DNA from: Dyadobacter fanqingshengii
Lineage (GTDB): Bacteria > Bacteroidota > Bacteroidia > Cytophagales > Spirosomataceae
NCBI RefSeq assembly: GCF_023822005.2
Contig: NZ_CP098806.1
Location: forward strand, 2,542,001-2,606,000
Length of the DNA: 64,000 nucleotides
Reading direction: 5' to 3'
The notes under the pieces were generated by a model. It was given only the letters and a program-made list of their open reading frames with translations. It did no database searches and was not told where the DNA came from. Both the position numbers and the translations under genes were made by a program. Of the stretch, positions 6,704 to 15,358 are shown piece by piece. How positions within the stretch are numbered: position 1 is the stretch's first letter; the number at the start of each line of letters is the position of its first letter.

Positions 6704-8824
6704 ATGAAAGACAAAGAAATGAACATAGGCTCGCCCGTCAGCCGTATCGACGGAATCCTGAAAGTGACCGGGAAAGCCGATTACTCCACCGATCATCCCG
6801 TTAAGAACGCGGCATATGCAGTGATTTTTAAAAGCACAATCGCGGCTGGGAAGATTACGAACATTGATAGTGTAACGGCTGAGAAATTACCGGGCGTGCT
6901 GGCCGTGATTACGCATAAAAATGCACCGAAGCTGAATGCAAAAGGCGGCATACGTGGCGGAGCCATGCTGCAAAGCCCGGATGTACTGTTTTATGGACAG
7001 CATATCGGCGTTGTTGTGGCAGAAACTTTCGAGCAAGCCCGGCACGCAGCTGATTTGGTGAAAGTGGAATATGACAAAAAAGAAGCAAAAACCGATTTCG
7101 AAAAACTGTATCAGAATGGTGCAAAGCCAAAAGATAAGGAAGACGAAAAGCGTGGGGATGTAAAAGTTGCGCTTGAAAATGCTGAATTTAAAGTAGAAGA
7201 AACATACGCTACGCCGATTTATCATCATCATCCCCTGGAACCGCACGCAACGATTGCAGAATGGCAGGGCGAAAATTTGATCCTCTATAATAGTGCGCAA
7301 ATTGTAAATGGTGCACAAAATGCCGCAGCTTCAACATTGAATCTCAAACCCGAAAACGTGCGCATTGTGTCTCCTTACATTGGCGGCGGGTTTGGCTCCA
7401 AAGGCGGGCAATGGGGAAATTTGGTGTTGGCAGCAATGGCCGCCAAAATGGTGAACCGTCCTGTAAAACTGGCATTAACCCGGCAGCAAATGTTCAATTC
7501 GGTGGGATTGCGGCAGCGGAATTATCAGAAGGTAAGTCTGGCTGCAACGAAAGACGGAAAACTGACGGCGCTATCACACGAAACGGCAACCCACGCAGCA
7601 ATCCAGGATGAATTTGTGGAACCTTGCGGCGACTGCTCGAAAATTATGTACGACACGCCTAACTCGCTCATTACCTACCGCGTTACGCCCATGAACCTGA
7701 TCCTGCCTACTTACACACGCGGGCCGGGGAAATCGACCGGAAGCTTTGCGTTGGAATCGGCGATGGATGAATTGGCATACAAATTGAAAATGGACCCCGT
7801 AGCATTTCGCCTCCAAAACGAACCCCAAAAAGATCCTTCAAACGGTAAACCCTGGTCCTCTCGCAAAGTTGTGGAATGCCTGAAAGAGGGTGCAAAAGCA
7901 TTTGGCTGGGAAAAGCGCAAAATGGAGCCTATGCAAAATGTGCAGGGCCATTACTGGGTGGGTTACGGCGTCGCTTGCGGCACGTATCCGGCGCACCAGC
8001 GCGACAGTTCGGCTAATGTAAAGCTGAAACGGGAAGGCACCAATGTAACAGCCATCATTGAACTCGCTGCTGCGGATCTGGGAACGGGAACTTACACTAT
8101 TCTCGCCCAAACCGCCGCTGACGCACTGGATTTGCCAATGAATAAAATTACGGTCAAAATCGGCGATTCGGAACTGCCACCTGCTGCTGGCTCGGTCGGC
8201 TCGGTGGGCGCAACAAGTTACGCCAATGTAGTGAATGATGCGTGCACGAAGATTACCGACGAGCTCATTGCCAGATCCGGCAAACAGTTTTTTGTACGTC
8301 CTACCGCAGCGCAATTGATGATTTCGGAAAAAGTAAGTAACGTGCAAACGCGCGCCGATTCCAAGCCTTTGGAAAGTGCAGAGCAATATTCTTCCCACAG
8401 TTTCAATGCCAATTTTGCGGAAGTGTGGGTGAATCAGTCCACAGGAATGGTGCGTGTTAAGCGTTTTCTGGCTGTAACCGGAGCCGGGAAGATCCTCAAT
8501 CCGAAAACAGCGCGATCGCAGATCATTGGCGGCAATGTTTGGGGAATTGGCATGGCGCTTACCGAAGAATCTGTTGTTGATCCGCGTTTTGGCAACTTCG
8601 TTACCCGCTCCCTGGGAGATTACCATGTGCCTGCAAATCTGGATATTGGAGAAATGGAGGCCATTTTTATCAAAGAAGACGATAAGCTTGCGAACAAGCT
8701 TGGCGTGAAAGGTTTGGGTGAAGTTGGGATTGTGGGCGTTTCGGCAGCAGTTGCCAATGCGGTTTTTAATGCGACAGGAAAAAGGATCAGGGAATTGCCC
8801 ATCCTGCCGGATAAGTTGCTGTGA
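6704..8824 (+). CDS. Molybdenum hydroxylase catalytic subunit (PaoC/YagR-like)
   Basis: A 706-residue molybdopterin-cytosine-dinucleotide-binding large subunit. Typical text includes IGSPVSRIDGILKVTGKADY at the N-terminus, HHHPLEPHATIAEW (about residues 172-185), SPYIGGGFGSKGGQWG and, near the end, GVKGLGEVGI. In the last motif Glu673 corresponds to the conserved base that activates the Mo-bound hydroxyl. The enzyme likely oxidises an aldehyde or N-heteroaromatic compound; the substrate cannot be read from sequence. It completes the three-subunit operon 4911-8824. No MocA- or XdhC-type maturation factor is in the window, so insertion of the cofactor must depend on a gene elsewhere. An in-frame Met at 6719 is an alternative start. 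Confidence 0.93.
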   Translation: MKDKEMNIGSPVSRIDGILKVTGKADYSTDHPVKNAAYAVIFKSTIAAGKITNIDSVTAEKLPGVLAVITHKNAPKLNAKGGIRGGAMLQSPDVLFYGQHIGVVVAETFEQARHAADLVKVEYDKKEAKTDFEKLYQNGAKPKDKEDEKRGDVKVALENAEFKVEETYATPIYHHHPLEPHATIAEWQGENLILYNSAQIVNGAQNAAASTLNLKPENVRIVSPYIGGGFGSKGGQWGNLVLAAMAAKMVNRPVKLALTRQQMFNSVGLRQRNYQKVSLAATKDGKLTALSHETATHAAIQDEFVEPCGDCSKIMYDTPNSLITYRVTPMNLILPTYTRGPGKSTGSFALESAMDELAYKLKMDPVAFRLQNEPQKDPSNGKPWSSRKVVECLKEGAKAFGWEKRKMEPMQNVQGHYWVGYGVACGTYPAHQRDSSANVKLKREGTNVTAIIELAAADLGTGTYTILAQTAADALDLPMNKITVKIGDSELPPAAGSVGSVGATSYANVVNDACTKITDELIARSGKQFFVRPTAAQLMISEKVSNVQTRADSKPLESAEQYSSHSFNANFAEVWVNQSTGMVRVKRFLAVTGAGKILNPKTARSQIIGGNVWGIGMALTEESVVDPRFGNFVTRSLGDYHVPANLDIGEMEAIFIKEDDKLANKLGVKGLGEVGIVGVSAAVANAVFNATGKRIRELPILPDKLL

Positions 8825-8879
8825 CCTGCGCTTTGGTATAGAATTGGTAAAAATTTGAGCTTAATCAAATTCATTAGCC

Positions 8880-9743
8880 ATGTACATTATATTAGGAGCC
8901 ACAGGACATGTCGGTTCGGCTGTCGCAGAGACGTTATTGAGTAAAGGTGAGCCTGTTACGATCATTACCAGGGATGCCGGAAAATCTGAAAAATGGAAAC
9001 GAAAAGGCGCGGAAGTTGCAGTGGCCGACGTCCACGATGTGGAAACAATGCGACGGGTTTTTCGCACCGGTAAGCGCCTGTTTTTATTAAATCCGCCTGC
9101 TTCACCCGATACGGACACAGTCGCCGAGGAAAAGAAAAGTCTGGCGAGCATTATTGCAGCAGTGGTAGGTTCAGACCTTGAAAAAATCGTGGCAGAGTCA
9201 ACATATGGCGCACATGACGGTGAAGGCGTCGGCGATTTGGGTGTGCTTTATGAAATGGAACAGAAACTTGCCGAAACGCGCATTCCGTCCAGCATTATCA
9301 GGGGCGCATATTATATGAGTAACTGGGACTGGTTTGCCGAGACGGCCGAAAAGGAGGGGAAAATTTATTCACTATATCCCGCCGATTTCTGTATTCCAAT
9401 GGTTGCCCCCGAAGATCTGGGACAATTCGCGGCGCAGTTATTAACGGAGCCTATCGACAGGACAGGGCTTTATTATGTGGAAGGCCCCGAAACCTATTCT
9501 CCCGCCGATGTTGCCAACGCATTTTCCGAAGTGTTGAAAAAGCCGGTGGAGACTGTGGTCATTCCCAGAACCGAATGGATCCCGTATCTCACCAAAACGG
9601 GCTTTTCCCAGAAAGCGGCAGAAGCTATGGCAGCCATGACGGATGTTACCCTGGATAAAAAATTCGAAGTAAGTAATTCTCCCGTGCGAGGGAACATTAG
9701 CTTACAACAATATATAGCACAGTTGGTGAGCGCAAAGGGCTGA
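8880..9743 (+). CDS. NmrA-like NAD(P)-binding protein
   Basis: A 287-residue atypical short-chain dehydrogenase. The nucleotide-binding motif GATGHVG is at residues 6-12, followed by TIITRDAGK and VAVADVHDVETM, as in the NmrA/NAD(P)H-quinone-oxidoreductase-like group. There is no YxxxK active-site pair at the usual place, which fits a nucleotide sensor or a quinone-type reductase rather than a classic dehydrogenase. It lies 55 bases after the molybdenum hydroxylase operon on the same strand and could be read through from it, but nothing links the functions. Family firm, substrate unknown. Confidence 0.82.
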   Translation: MYIILGATGHVGSAVAETLLSKGEPVTIITRDAGKSEKWKRKGAEVAVADVHDVETMRRVFRTGKRLFLLNPPASPDTDTVAEEKKSLASIIAAVVGSDLEKIVAESTYGAHDGEGVGDLGVLYEMEQKLAETRIPSSIIRGAYYMSNWDWFAETAEKEGKIYSLYPADFCIPMVAPEDLGQFAAQLLTEPIDRTGLYYVEGPETYSPADVANAFSEVLKKPVETVVIPRTEWIPYLTKTGFSQKAAEAMAAMTDVTLDKKFEVSNSPVRGNISLQQYIAQLVSAKG

Positions 9744-9809
9744 GCACTTTTGCAAGTTGCAGGCTTAGGAATGATTTTATCTGTGTACTGAAACCTTATT
9801 TCGGTTTCT

Positions 9810-10574
9810 ATGACAGATAATGCATTCTCTAATTTTTTAGCTGGCTGCAGCGGCTTAATGTTGCCGGTGCCCAACAAGCAATTTTATCCTGATGAATTTA
9901 AGGATAAAAGCAGGCTGACGTATTACGCATCGCTATTCAACAGCATCGAGATCAACAGCTCTTTTTACAAAATTCCGCTTGCGTCCACCGTCAGGAACTG
10001 GTCGACGCAGGTGCCGGAGGACTTCAAGTTTACATTCAAATTGTGGAGGGAGATCTCACATATCAAAGGCCTCGCGTTTAATCCGGAGGATGTTCACAAA
10101 TTTTTACAGGTTATCAATAACATTGGTGATAAGAAAGGCGCCTTGCTCGTTCAATTCCCTCCCAGCCTGAAAGTCATTATGCGGCCGCAACTCGAAAATC
10201 TGCTCAATGCGATCTCGGAAGCGGATCCTGAAAAACATTGGAATGTAGCATTGGAATTCAGGCACAGGTCATGGTATGAAGAGGATATTTTTGAACTGAT
10301 AGACCATTTTGGGTTCGAAATTGTAGCACATGACAAGCCAGGCTCCGCCCCGGGGTTACCGGTTTCCGATACAGCATTCAAATACCTGCGCTTTCACGGG
10401 CCAAAAGGCGACTACCGCGGCACATATGAAGATGATTTTTTGTACGAAACGGCTGAGCAAATCCAGGATTGGATTGCGGAGGGAAAAACAGTTTACGCCT
10501 ATTTCAATAACACAATGGGCGAGGCGATCAAAAATCTGAACTTGCTCAATGCGGTCGTCAATCCAGTTGAGTAA
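9810..10574 (+). CDS. DUF72 domain-containing protein
   Basis: A 254-residue protein with the DUF72 (YecE-like) pattern: GCSGLMLP near the N-terminus, YYASLFNSIEINSSFYKIP (about residues 39-57), FKFTFKLWREISH, a middle LVQFPPSL, LEFRHRSWY and, near the end, KYLRFHGPKGDYRG followed by VYAYFNNTMGEA. The fold is a TIM barrel; the activity of the family is not established. A small inverted repeat (GAAACC/GGTTTC, 9790-9808) ends one base before the start codon and could affect translation. It converges on the gene at 10583-11347 with only eight bases between the stops. Confidence 0.9.
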   Translation: MTDNAFSNFLAGCSGLMLPVPNKQFYPDEFKDKSRLTYYASLFNSIEINSSFYKIPLASTVRNWSTQVPEDFKFTFKLWREISHIKGLAFNPEDVHKFLQVINNIGDKKGALLVQFPPSLKVIMRPQLENLLNAISEADPEKHWNVALEFRHRSWYEEDIFELIDHFGFEIVAHDKPGSAPGLPVSDTAFKYLRFHGPKGDYRGTYEDDFLYETAEQIQDWIAEGKTVYAYFNNTMGEAIKNLNLLNAVVNPVE

Positions 10575-10582
10575 TGCAACGG

Positions 10583-11347
10583 TTAATGTGATGCGATATC
10601 CAGACCGGCAATTTCCAATTTGTATTTTTCAGGTAAAATCAAGTTCCGAACGAACCTGTGCAAGTTGAAGATACGGGTGAATTTGTATGCTGGAAGGATA
10701 AGTTTTAACGCCGACCATTGGCCTAATGCAAGGAGTTTATTTACTTGTTTTGGCGCAAGTTGCACCTGCACTTCTTTGAGCATCACATAACGGGGCAAGC
10801 CGAGGTGTTTTTTATATTGTTTGTATAAATCAATTGAAAATCGGCTCTTCTCAAAATTATCATTGAGCTGCTGGTTTCTCATTTCCAACCAACTATCGTA
10901 ATGTTCGGGCAAGCCACCGATTCCCATTCGCGCTCCAACCTGCAGAAAAACCTCAAAAACCTCCGCTCTTTCGTCCACCGTTAATTTCCTTTCCAGCATT
11001 TCGAACGAGCGGATCGAATAGTCGATCAGCATGAACAACACATCCCGATATGCCCAATCGGGAATTTGAGCGCCACGTTTGCCTTCAACCTGCTTATGAA
11101 TCGCTGTGATCTGGTCAATCGCATTTAATGCTGCATCATATTCCGAAAACACGATTCGCCGGGCATAAGACACAGTCGAAAAAAGCCGGCCCAGCGGATC
11201 GGCAGGCAGTTTTCCCGTAAAATACAGCCAATCCACCGATTTATTTACTGCAAATTCGGCGGAGGCGCCCGCGAAAATAAACAAGATCGTATCCGCATTT
11301 CCCCAAATCTCCCGCACAATAGATCCTTCCTTGACAAACCATTTCAT
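10583..11347 (-). CDS. MpaB-like oxygenase family protein (DUF2236)
   Basis: A 254-residue all-helical protein, KEGSIVREIWGNADTILFIF and GASAEFAVNKSVDWLYFTGK near the N-terminus, then LPADPLGRLFSTVSYARRIVF. This is the conserved opening of the DUF2236/MpaB-like family, in which a latex-clearing-type haem fold is used for oxygenation (MpaB itself cleaves a farnesyl chain; Lcp cleaves rubber). Whether this shorter member binds haem cannot be told. No signal peptide is evident. It is alone on this strand, with about 230 bases of non-coding DNA upstream (11348-11575) in which I see no gene. Confidence 0.75.
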   Translation of the reverse strand: MKWFVKEGSIVREIWGNADTILFIFAGASAEFAVNKSVDWLYFTGKLPADPLGRLFSTVSYARRIVFSEYDAALNAIDQITAIHKQVEGKRGAQIPDWAYRDVLFMLIDYSIRSFEMLERKLTVDERAEVFEVFLQVGARMGIGGLPEHYDSWLEMRNQQLNDNFEKSRFSIDLYKQYKKHLGLPRYVMLKEVQVQLAPKQVNKLLALGQWSALKLILPAYKFTRIFNLHRFVRNLILPEKYKLEIAGLDIASH

Positions 11348-11575
11348 ATTTCTGAGGCCACGCAGCCGTTGTCTGCATTAGTAACAATTTCAATAGCAAA
11401 ACTTTCTCAAAATCTACAATAAAAAAAGTACTTTGAATTACAAAGTAAATGATCAAATGTCATAAACACAAGCTTATGGACGGAATAATGTAGAAACTTT
11501 TAAGTGGATTTTTTCGCTAGCCCCGCACTAGGCAGCCTGCACGATGGGCAGTCTCAAACGTTGCTTAACGACCAA

Positions 11576-11980
11576 TCACTTTATGCCCAGGAACTTTGAC
11601 AAGATACTTTTTGCAATGTCAAGCAGTGCCTTGAAGGTGTTGGGCTTAACGATAAATTCGTTCGCTCCGGCAGCGAGGGCTTTCTTTTTAAGTTCAGGAT
11701 TGCTGGAAGTGGACATCATTACGGCTGGCAAATCTTCCAGTCCGGGCTCGGACCTGATCTCCTTGAGTGCCTCAATGCCATTCATTTTAGGCATATTCAT
11801 ATCAAGCAGCACAACGGATTGCGAAAGGTCGTCGGATTCCTTGACATTCTCCAACAATTCCTTCCCATTTTCCGCTTCGATAACTGTCAAATTCGGGTTA
11901 GCTTCCTGTAAAGCGTCCTTAATGAGCATTCTATCGTCCTCATCATCATCTGCGAGGTGCACTGTCTGTCCTTCTTCCAT
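11576..11980 (-). CDS. Single-domain response regulator (CheY-like)
   Basis: A 134-residue receiver domain without an output domain. The acidic pocket is DDD at residues 11-13, the phospho-acceptor is Asp60 in LLDMNMPKMNGIEAL, the switch residues are Ser90/Thr91 and the conserved lysine is Lys112 in FIVKPN. Such stand-alone receivers act through protein contacts or in phosphorelays with hybrid kinases, many of which are usual in Cytophagales. No kinase gene is adjacent. It is separated from the upstream PH-domain gene by 43 bases on the same strand, so co-transcription is possible. Confidence 0.92.
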   Translation of the reverse strand: MEEGQTVHLADDDEDDRMLIKDALQEANPNLTVIEAENGKELLENVKESDDLSQSVVLLDMNMPKMNGIEALKEIRSEPGLEDLPAVMMSTSSNPELKKKALAAGANEFIVKPNTFKALLDIAKSILSKFLGIK

Positions 11981-12023
11981 TTGCTACTACTGCTTGAACA
12001 GCAAATATATCAATGATTACCGT

Positions 12024-12527
12024 CTAAGACAATACGTTGTCCAGAATCCCGAATTCACCAACAAACGCCCCGGCTTCATCCGGCGTTATGATAATGTTTT
12101 TACCCTTCGTCGTTTTGATCAAAACAGCATTGTTTCTCCGCGTTGCATACCAGGTCATGTTCCCTATTTTGAAATTATAAAACTTGCCAAAGTATCCAAA
12201 AAGACCGCCCACGCCGAATGTTCGGAAACTCCACCTTAACTGGTCGGCTTGGAGTGCCTCTACTTTCGCAATGTTGCTGCGCTCGATGACGACTTCATTC
12301 AGTGGCCTTCGAATGATCACTTTGTCCGGGGTAACCCGATAATCTATCGGCCTGAATGCATATGTGATGCCGTAGCTCAAAATCAAAATGGCCGCGATTA
12401 CATAAGTTGATCCTTGTGTAAGCTCACTTTCTCCGAAGAAAATTTGCAGAAAAATCCCAATATACAAAACGGTCACACATGCCGTCACGATCTTGGTAAG
12501 GTTGTCCCAGGAGGTTTTATAGTTCAT
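12024..12527 (-). CDS. Membrane protein with bacterial PH domain
   Basis: A 167-residue protein with two membrane segments near the N-terminus (about residues 11-29 and 40-58), followed by a beta-rich domain (YRVTPDKVIIRRPLNEVVIERSNI, then FGYFGKFYNFKIGNMTWYATRR and VLIKTTKGKNIIITPDE). This is the layout of the bacterial PH domain proteins (YdbS/bPH-like). The Phe/Gly-rich FGYFGKFYN stretch is typical of the Bacteroidota members. The role is unknown; membrane-stress or lipid-interface functions have been proposed for relatives. It may form a two-gene transcript with the response regulator downstream. Confidence 0.75.
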   Translation of the reverse strand: MNYKTSWDNLTKIVTACVTVLYIGIFLQIFFGESELTQGSTYVIAAILILSYGITYAFRPIDYRVTPDKVIIRRPLNEVVIERSNIAKVEALQADQLRWSFRTFGVGGLFGYFGKFYNFKIGNMTWYATRRNNAVLIKTTKGKNIIITPDEAGAFVGEFGILDNVLS

Positions 12528-12750
12528 TTTGTAAAGGGTTTGTTTATGTTAAGATAGGGAATTTTGCCCAATAATGCAGCAGGACCTTCCACATTTGGCA
12601 AAGAAGCGGTCGTCAGCTGCGGATACAGTGTATTTGTCCCAACAGCCCCCTTCGATTGTCCTTATTGCGGACGATAAAATGATTTTCGACACGCTAATTT
12701 TGAATTATCGGATTGATAGTCCATTCACCTTCAACATTCATTTCTTAGCC

Positions 12751-13182
12751 ATGCCCAAACTAAACACTTACCTCAACTTCGACGGAAAATCGGAAGAGGC
12801 TTTTAATTTTTACAAATCCGTTTTCGGAGGAACGTTTTTAGCCGTTCACCGCATGTCGGATATGCCAGGTGCCGAGCAACTTGCAGAAAATGAAAAAGGC
12901 CGCCTCATGCACATTTCACTCCCAATCGGAAAGGACGATGTGCTGATGGCGTCTGATACGGTGCCTTCTATGGGACACCAGCTGAGCATTGGTAACCACG
13001 CATACGTTTCAGTTTTCACCGATAGCAGAGAAGAAGCAGACCGTCTTTTCGCGGGATTATCGGCGGGTGGCGAGATCGAAATGGCGTTGGAAGACACTTT
13101 CTGGGGCGATTATTACGGCAGTTTCCATGATAAATACGGCATCGGCTGGATGATCAATTATCCGCAACAGCAACAAAGCTGA
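12751..13182 (+). CDS. VOC family protein (PhnB/glyoxalase-like)
   Basis: A 143-residue protein, MPKLNTYLNFDGKSEEAFNF followed by YKSVFGGTFLAVHRM and, near the end, ALEDTFWGDYYGSFHDKYG. This is the PhnB-like vicinal-oxygen-chelate family. The frame is open from 12574, but the extra 59 residues have no family match and the start at 12751 places the conserved NTYLNFDG motif in its usual place. It is a paralogue of the gene at 4232-4639: both have an FxGxxxxAFxFYxxxFGG motif and a C-terminal W-G-D signature. The substrate is unknown. A terminator follows directly. Confidence 0.87.
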   Translation: MPKLNTYLNFDGKSEEAFNFYKSVFGGTFLAVHRMSDMPGAEQLAENEKGRLMHISLPIGKDDVLMASDTVPSMGHQLSIGNHAYVSVFTDSREEADRLFAGLSAGGEIEMALEDTFWGDYYGSFHDKYGIGWMINYPQQQQS

Positions 13183-13191
13183 TAGTGATGC

Positions 13192-13229
13192 CCAGTCCGA
13201 AATGACGTTCGGACTGGTTCATTGTTTTT
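13192..13229 (+). terminator. Terminator after the second VOC gene
   Basis: Perfect ten-base arms CCAGTCCGAA (13192-13201) and TTCGGACTGG (13208-13217) around a six-base loop. A T-rich tail (TTCATTGTTTTT) follows and reaches into the 3' end of the convergent hydrolase gene. Confidence 0.7.
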
Positions 13230-14637
13230 GCGCAAACAGCCAGGTCATCAGACCGGGTTCGGCTTGCACATACCGCCAGATGTCGTGCCCGGAATTTCCG
13301 AATTCGGTGTATTTGGGTTTGCCGCCTGCTTTTTTAATGGCATTAACCATGTTTCGTGTGCCGTCAACGGACACAAGGCGATCTTTGGCCCCGTGAAATG
13401 CCCATATAGGAACAGTCGTGAGGCGGTTTGCAAATTTTGGATCACCCAACCCGCAGATTGGAATGGCCGCGGCAAACATTTCCGGACGCGTGCTGATAAA
13501 ATGCCAGGAGCCATAGCCGCCGCCGGAAATCCCCATTACATAGCGCCGGCTAGTATCAATGGAATATTGCTTTTCTAATGTTGTAATGGTTTCAAAAACG
13601 AGTGTATCAATGTCAGGATAGGCGGAGATTCCGCCGAACCCAGCGCCCTCGGGGCAATGAGGCATCAGAATGAACGCGGGATATTTCCCCCTGACCGAGT
13701 CACTCAGCAGAAACGGTGCGGGATCCGCAGCGAGTTGCCGCACATTGTCTTTGCCGTGCGCTCCACCATGATGCAGGCACACGATCAGCGGATATTTTTT
13801 TGTGGAGTCGTAAGAAAGTGGGGGAACCAACCGGTAACGCAGTGTGTCGCCCTTGTCGTTCACATAATTTCTCGGCCCAAATTCAGCGGCTTGTTTGAGC
13901 ACTTTCATTGTCGGGATAAAAGCCCGCCCCGTCCCCGACCGATAACTTTCACCGACGAAACTCATTCCAAAAAACAAAATGCTTATAATAGCCGCTACTT
14001 TCAGAGCTTCTCTTAAAATGATCGGCTTTGTCTCGCGCTCATTATTCAAGCTTTTTAATTGCGTCAACAAATCCATTAAAAATGCCACGGGAACAAGAAT
14101 TCCCAAGAGGGCAATCAGTCTGTGAAACTTGTCAAGTGACAATCTCAGGTTTATATCCTGCGTATTCAACATCCATAACGCGGTAACAAGTAAACAAGCC
14201 CCTACAAAAACAGACAGCCAGCCTCCCCGTTTGATCCACGGCCTTTCAGCAGCCTTCGAAAACGCGAGACTAGCTCCGTATACAATGTTCAGGGTAATTG
14301 CAGCAATGGCCAAATTCATGTAAAAAGGCTGCCAATCGCGGTGCATCAGCAAGAAATATATCATTGTTATCTGCACGACCGTCACTATACTGCTTGCCAA
14401 CGCTGCTGTAAAGGCGACTTTATAACCCTTGGACCAATAGTATTTCAATAATGCAAAAGAGGAGATAATAAAAACGAACTGCAATACAGCCAGCCAGGGA
14501 TAAAACGACTCCAGTGTCAGAAACCTCGGCCCTATCAGCAACGCCACCACATTCTGGATGAGGCTGGTTACGATGTAAACCGCCACAAAAAATATAGCGA
14601 ATGAATAAAAATCTCGCGATAGCGGGCGGCTCTGCAT
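13219..14637 (-). CDS. Membrane-anchored alpha/beta hydrolase (two-domain)
   Basis: A 472-residue protein of two parts. Residues 1-230 carry about seven membrane segments (for example 13-36, 47-63, 75-96, 106-126, 138-156, 171-191, 213-229). Residues 255-472 are an alpha/beta hydrolase of the esterase/prolyl-oligopeptidase-like type: LIVCLHHGGAHGKDN gives the oxyanion region, GISGGGYGSW gives nucleophile Ser371, and Asp419 (HGAKDR) and His451 (NSGHD) complete the triad. The hydrolase should face the periplasm or cytoplasm depending on the parity of the segments. The fusion to an integral membrane domain is uncommon. The substrate is unknown; polyester or peptide-like esters are possible. The next gene upstream is the SDR at 14664. 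Confidence 0.8.
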   Translation of the reverse strand: MQSRPLSRDFYSFAIFFVAVYIVTSLIQNVVALLIGPRFLTLESFYPWLAVLQFVFIISSFALLKYYWSKGYKVAFTAALASSIVTVVQITMIYFLLMHRDWQPFYMNLAIAAITLNIVYGASLAFSKAAERPWIKRGGWLSVFVGACLLVTALWMLNTQDINLRLSLDKFHRLIALLGILVPVAFLMDLLTQLKSLNNERETKPIILREALKVAAIISILFFGMSFVGESYRSGTGRAFIPTMKVLKQAAEFGPRNYVNDKGDTLRYRLVPPLSYDSTKKYPLIVCLHHGGAHGKDNVRQLAADPAPFLLSDSVRGKYPAFILMPHCPEGAGFGGISAYPDIDTLVFETITTLEKQYSIDTSRRYVMGISGGGYGSWHFISTRPEMFAAAIPICGLGDPKFANRLTTVPIWAFHGAKDRLVSVDGTRNMVNAIKKAGGKPKYTEFGNSGHDIWRYVQAEPGLMTWLFAQKQ

Positions 14638-14663
14638 AGTTCAGGAAAGTTATTTTTTCAAAA

Positions 14664-15320
14664 CTAAAACTTAATTACATCTTTTGATTCATTTCCTGCA
14701 ATGATGTTCTCAATGGTCTGCGCTATAAGATTGGGGCTGATCCATTGGGAAAAGTCGGCGTCTGGCATAGCTTCGCGGTTTGTAGCGGTGTCGATGATGC
14801 CGGGGAGCAGAATATGAGACGTGATCCCGGCTCTTTTTTCGCTTTCATTGATCAGTTCCGAGTAATGGTAGAGCAGCTGCTTGGATAATGAATACGCCAA
14901 ACTATTGCCTGCCGCTTTGGAATCCATGGCCGCTTTTGCACCAACGAAAATAAGCTTTCCACCGCCCACAGTTTTGTAATGTGCAATCAGTTTTTGCGCA
15001 ACATTGAATGCAGTCGCGAAATTCATGTTGATCATTCTGGTGATGTCATCTATGGACGTTTTCGCCAAATCCCCAGGCTCAAACCCTCCCGCCAGGAAAA
15101 CCCCGGTATGAATGGTAACTTTTCCAGTGGCGATTTTCCCTACAAGTGCCTCTGCCTGCCCGCTGTCAGACACATCTGTTTGGTAGTAAGAAACATTTTC
15201 TGCGTGATCGCCAACCGCTTTTCTTACTGCAAGATGCAGATGATAGCCATGATCCGATAATTTTTTTACGACGGTTTGACCCAAATTTCCCGTGCCTCCT
15301 GTAATGAGAATGTTTTCCAT
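14664..15320 (-). CDS. Short-chain dehydrogenase/reductase (SDR)
   Basis: A 218-residue NAD(P)-dependent oxidoreductase. The cofactor motif GGTGNLG is at residues 8-14 and the active-site pair is Tyr143/Lys147 (AYSLSK). The usual Ser region reads FVGAKAAMDSKAAG, which recalls the dihydropteridine-reductase branch, where a plain Ser is also lacking. Residue DV at 49-50 fits the adenine-binding position. The substrate is unknown. It is followed on the same strand, after 26 bases, by the membrane hydrolase gene, so the two may share a transcript. Confidence 0.88.
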   Translation of the reverse strand: MENILITGGTGNLGQTVVKKLSDHGYHLHLAVRKAVGDHAENVSYYQTDVSDSGQAEALVGKIATGKVTIHTGVFLAGGFEPGDLAKTSIDDITRMINMNFATAFNVAQKLIAHYKTVGGGKLIFVGAKAAMDSKAAGNSLAYSLSKQLLYHYSELINESEKRAGITSHILLPGIIDTATNREAMPDADFSQWISPNLIAQTIENIIAGNESKDVIKF

Positions 15321-15358
15321 GTAACAAATCTACAATTCAGACCACAACCATCAAAAGG

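Noticed and set aside
7838..8626. A 262-codon minus-strand open frame inside the molybdenum hydroxylase catalytic gene
   Set aside because: It lies fully antisense to a very well-supported gene, has His/Arg-rich low-quality composition and no family mark; it is a shadow of codon bias.
12574..12750. Upstream extension of the VOC gene at 12751
   Set aside because: 59 residues without family support; the conserved motif begins just after 12751.
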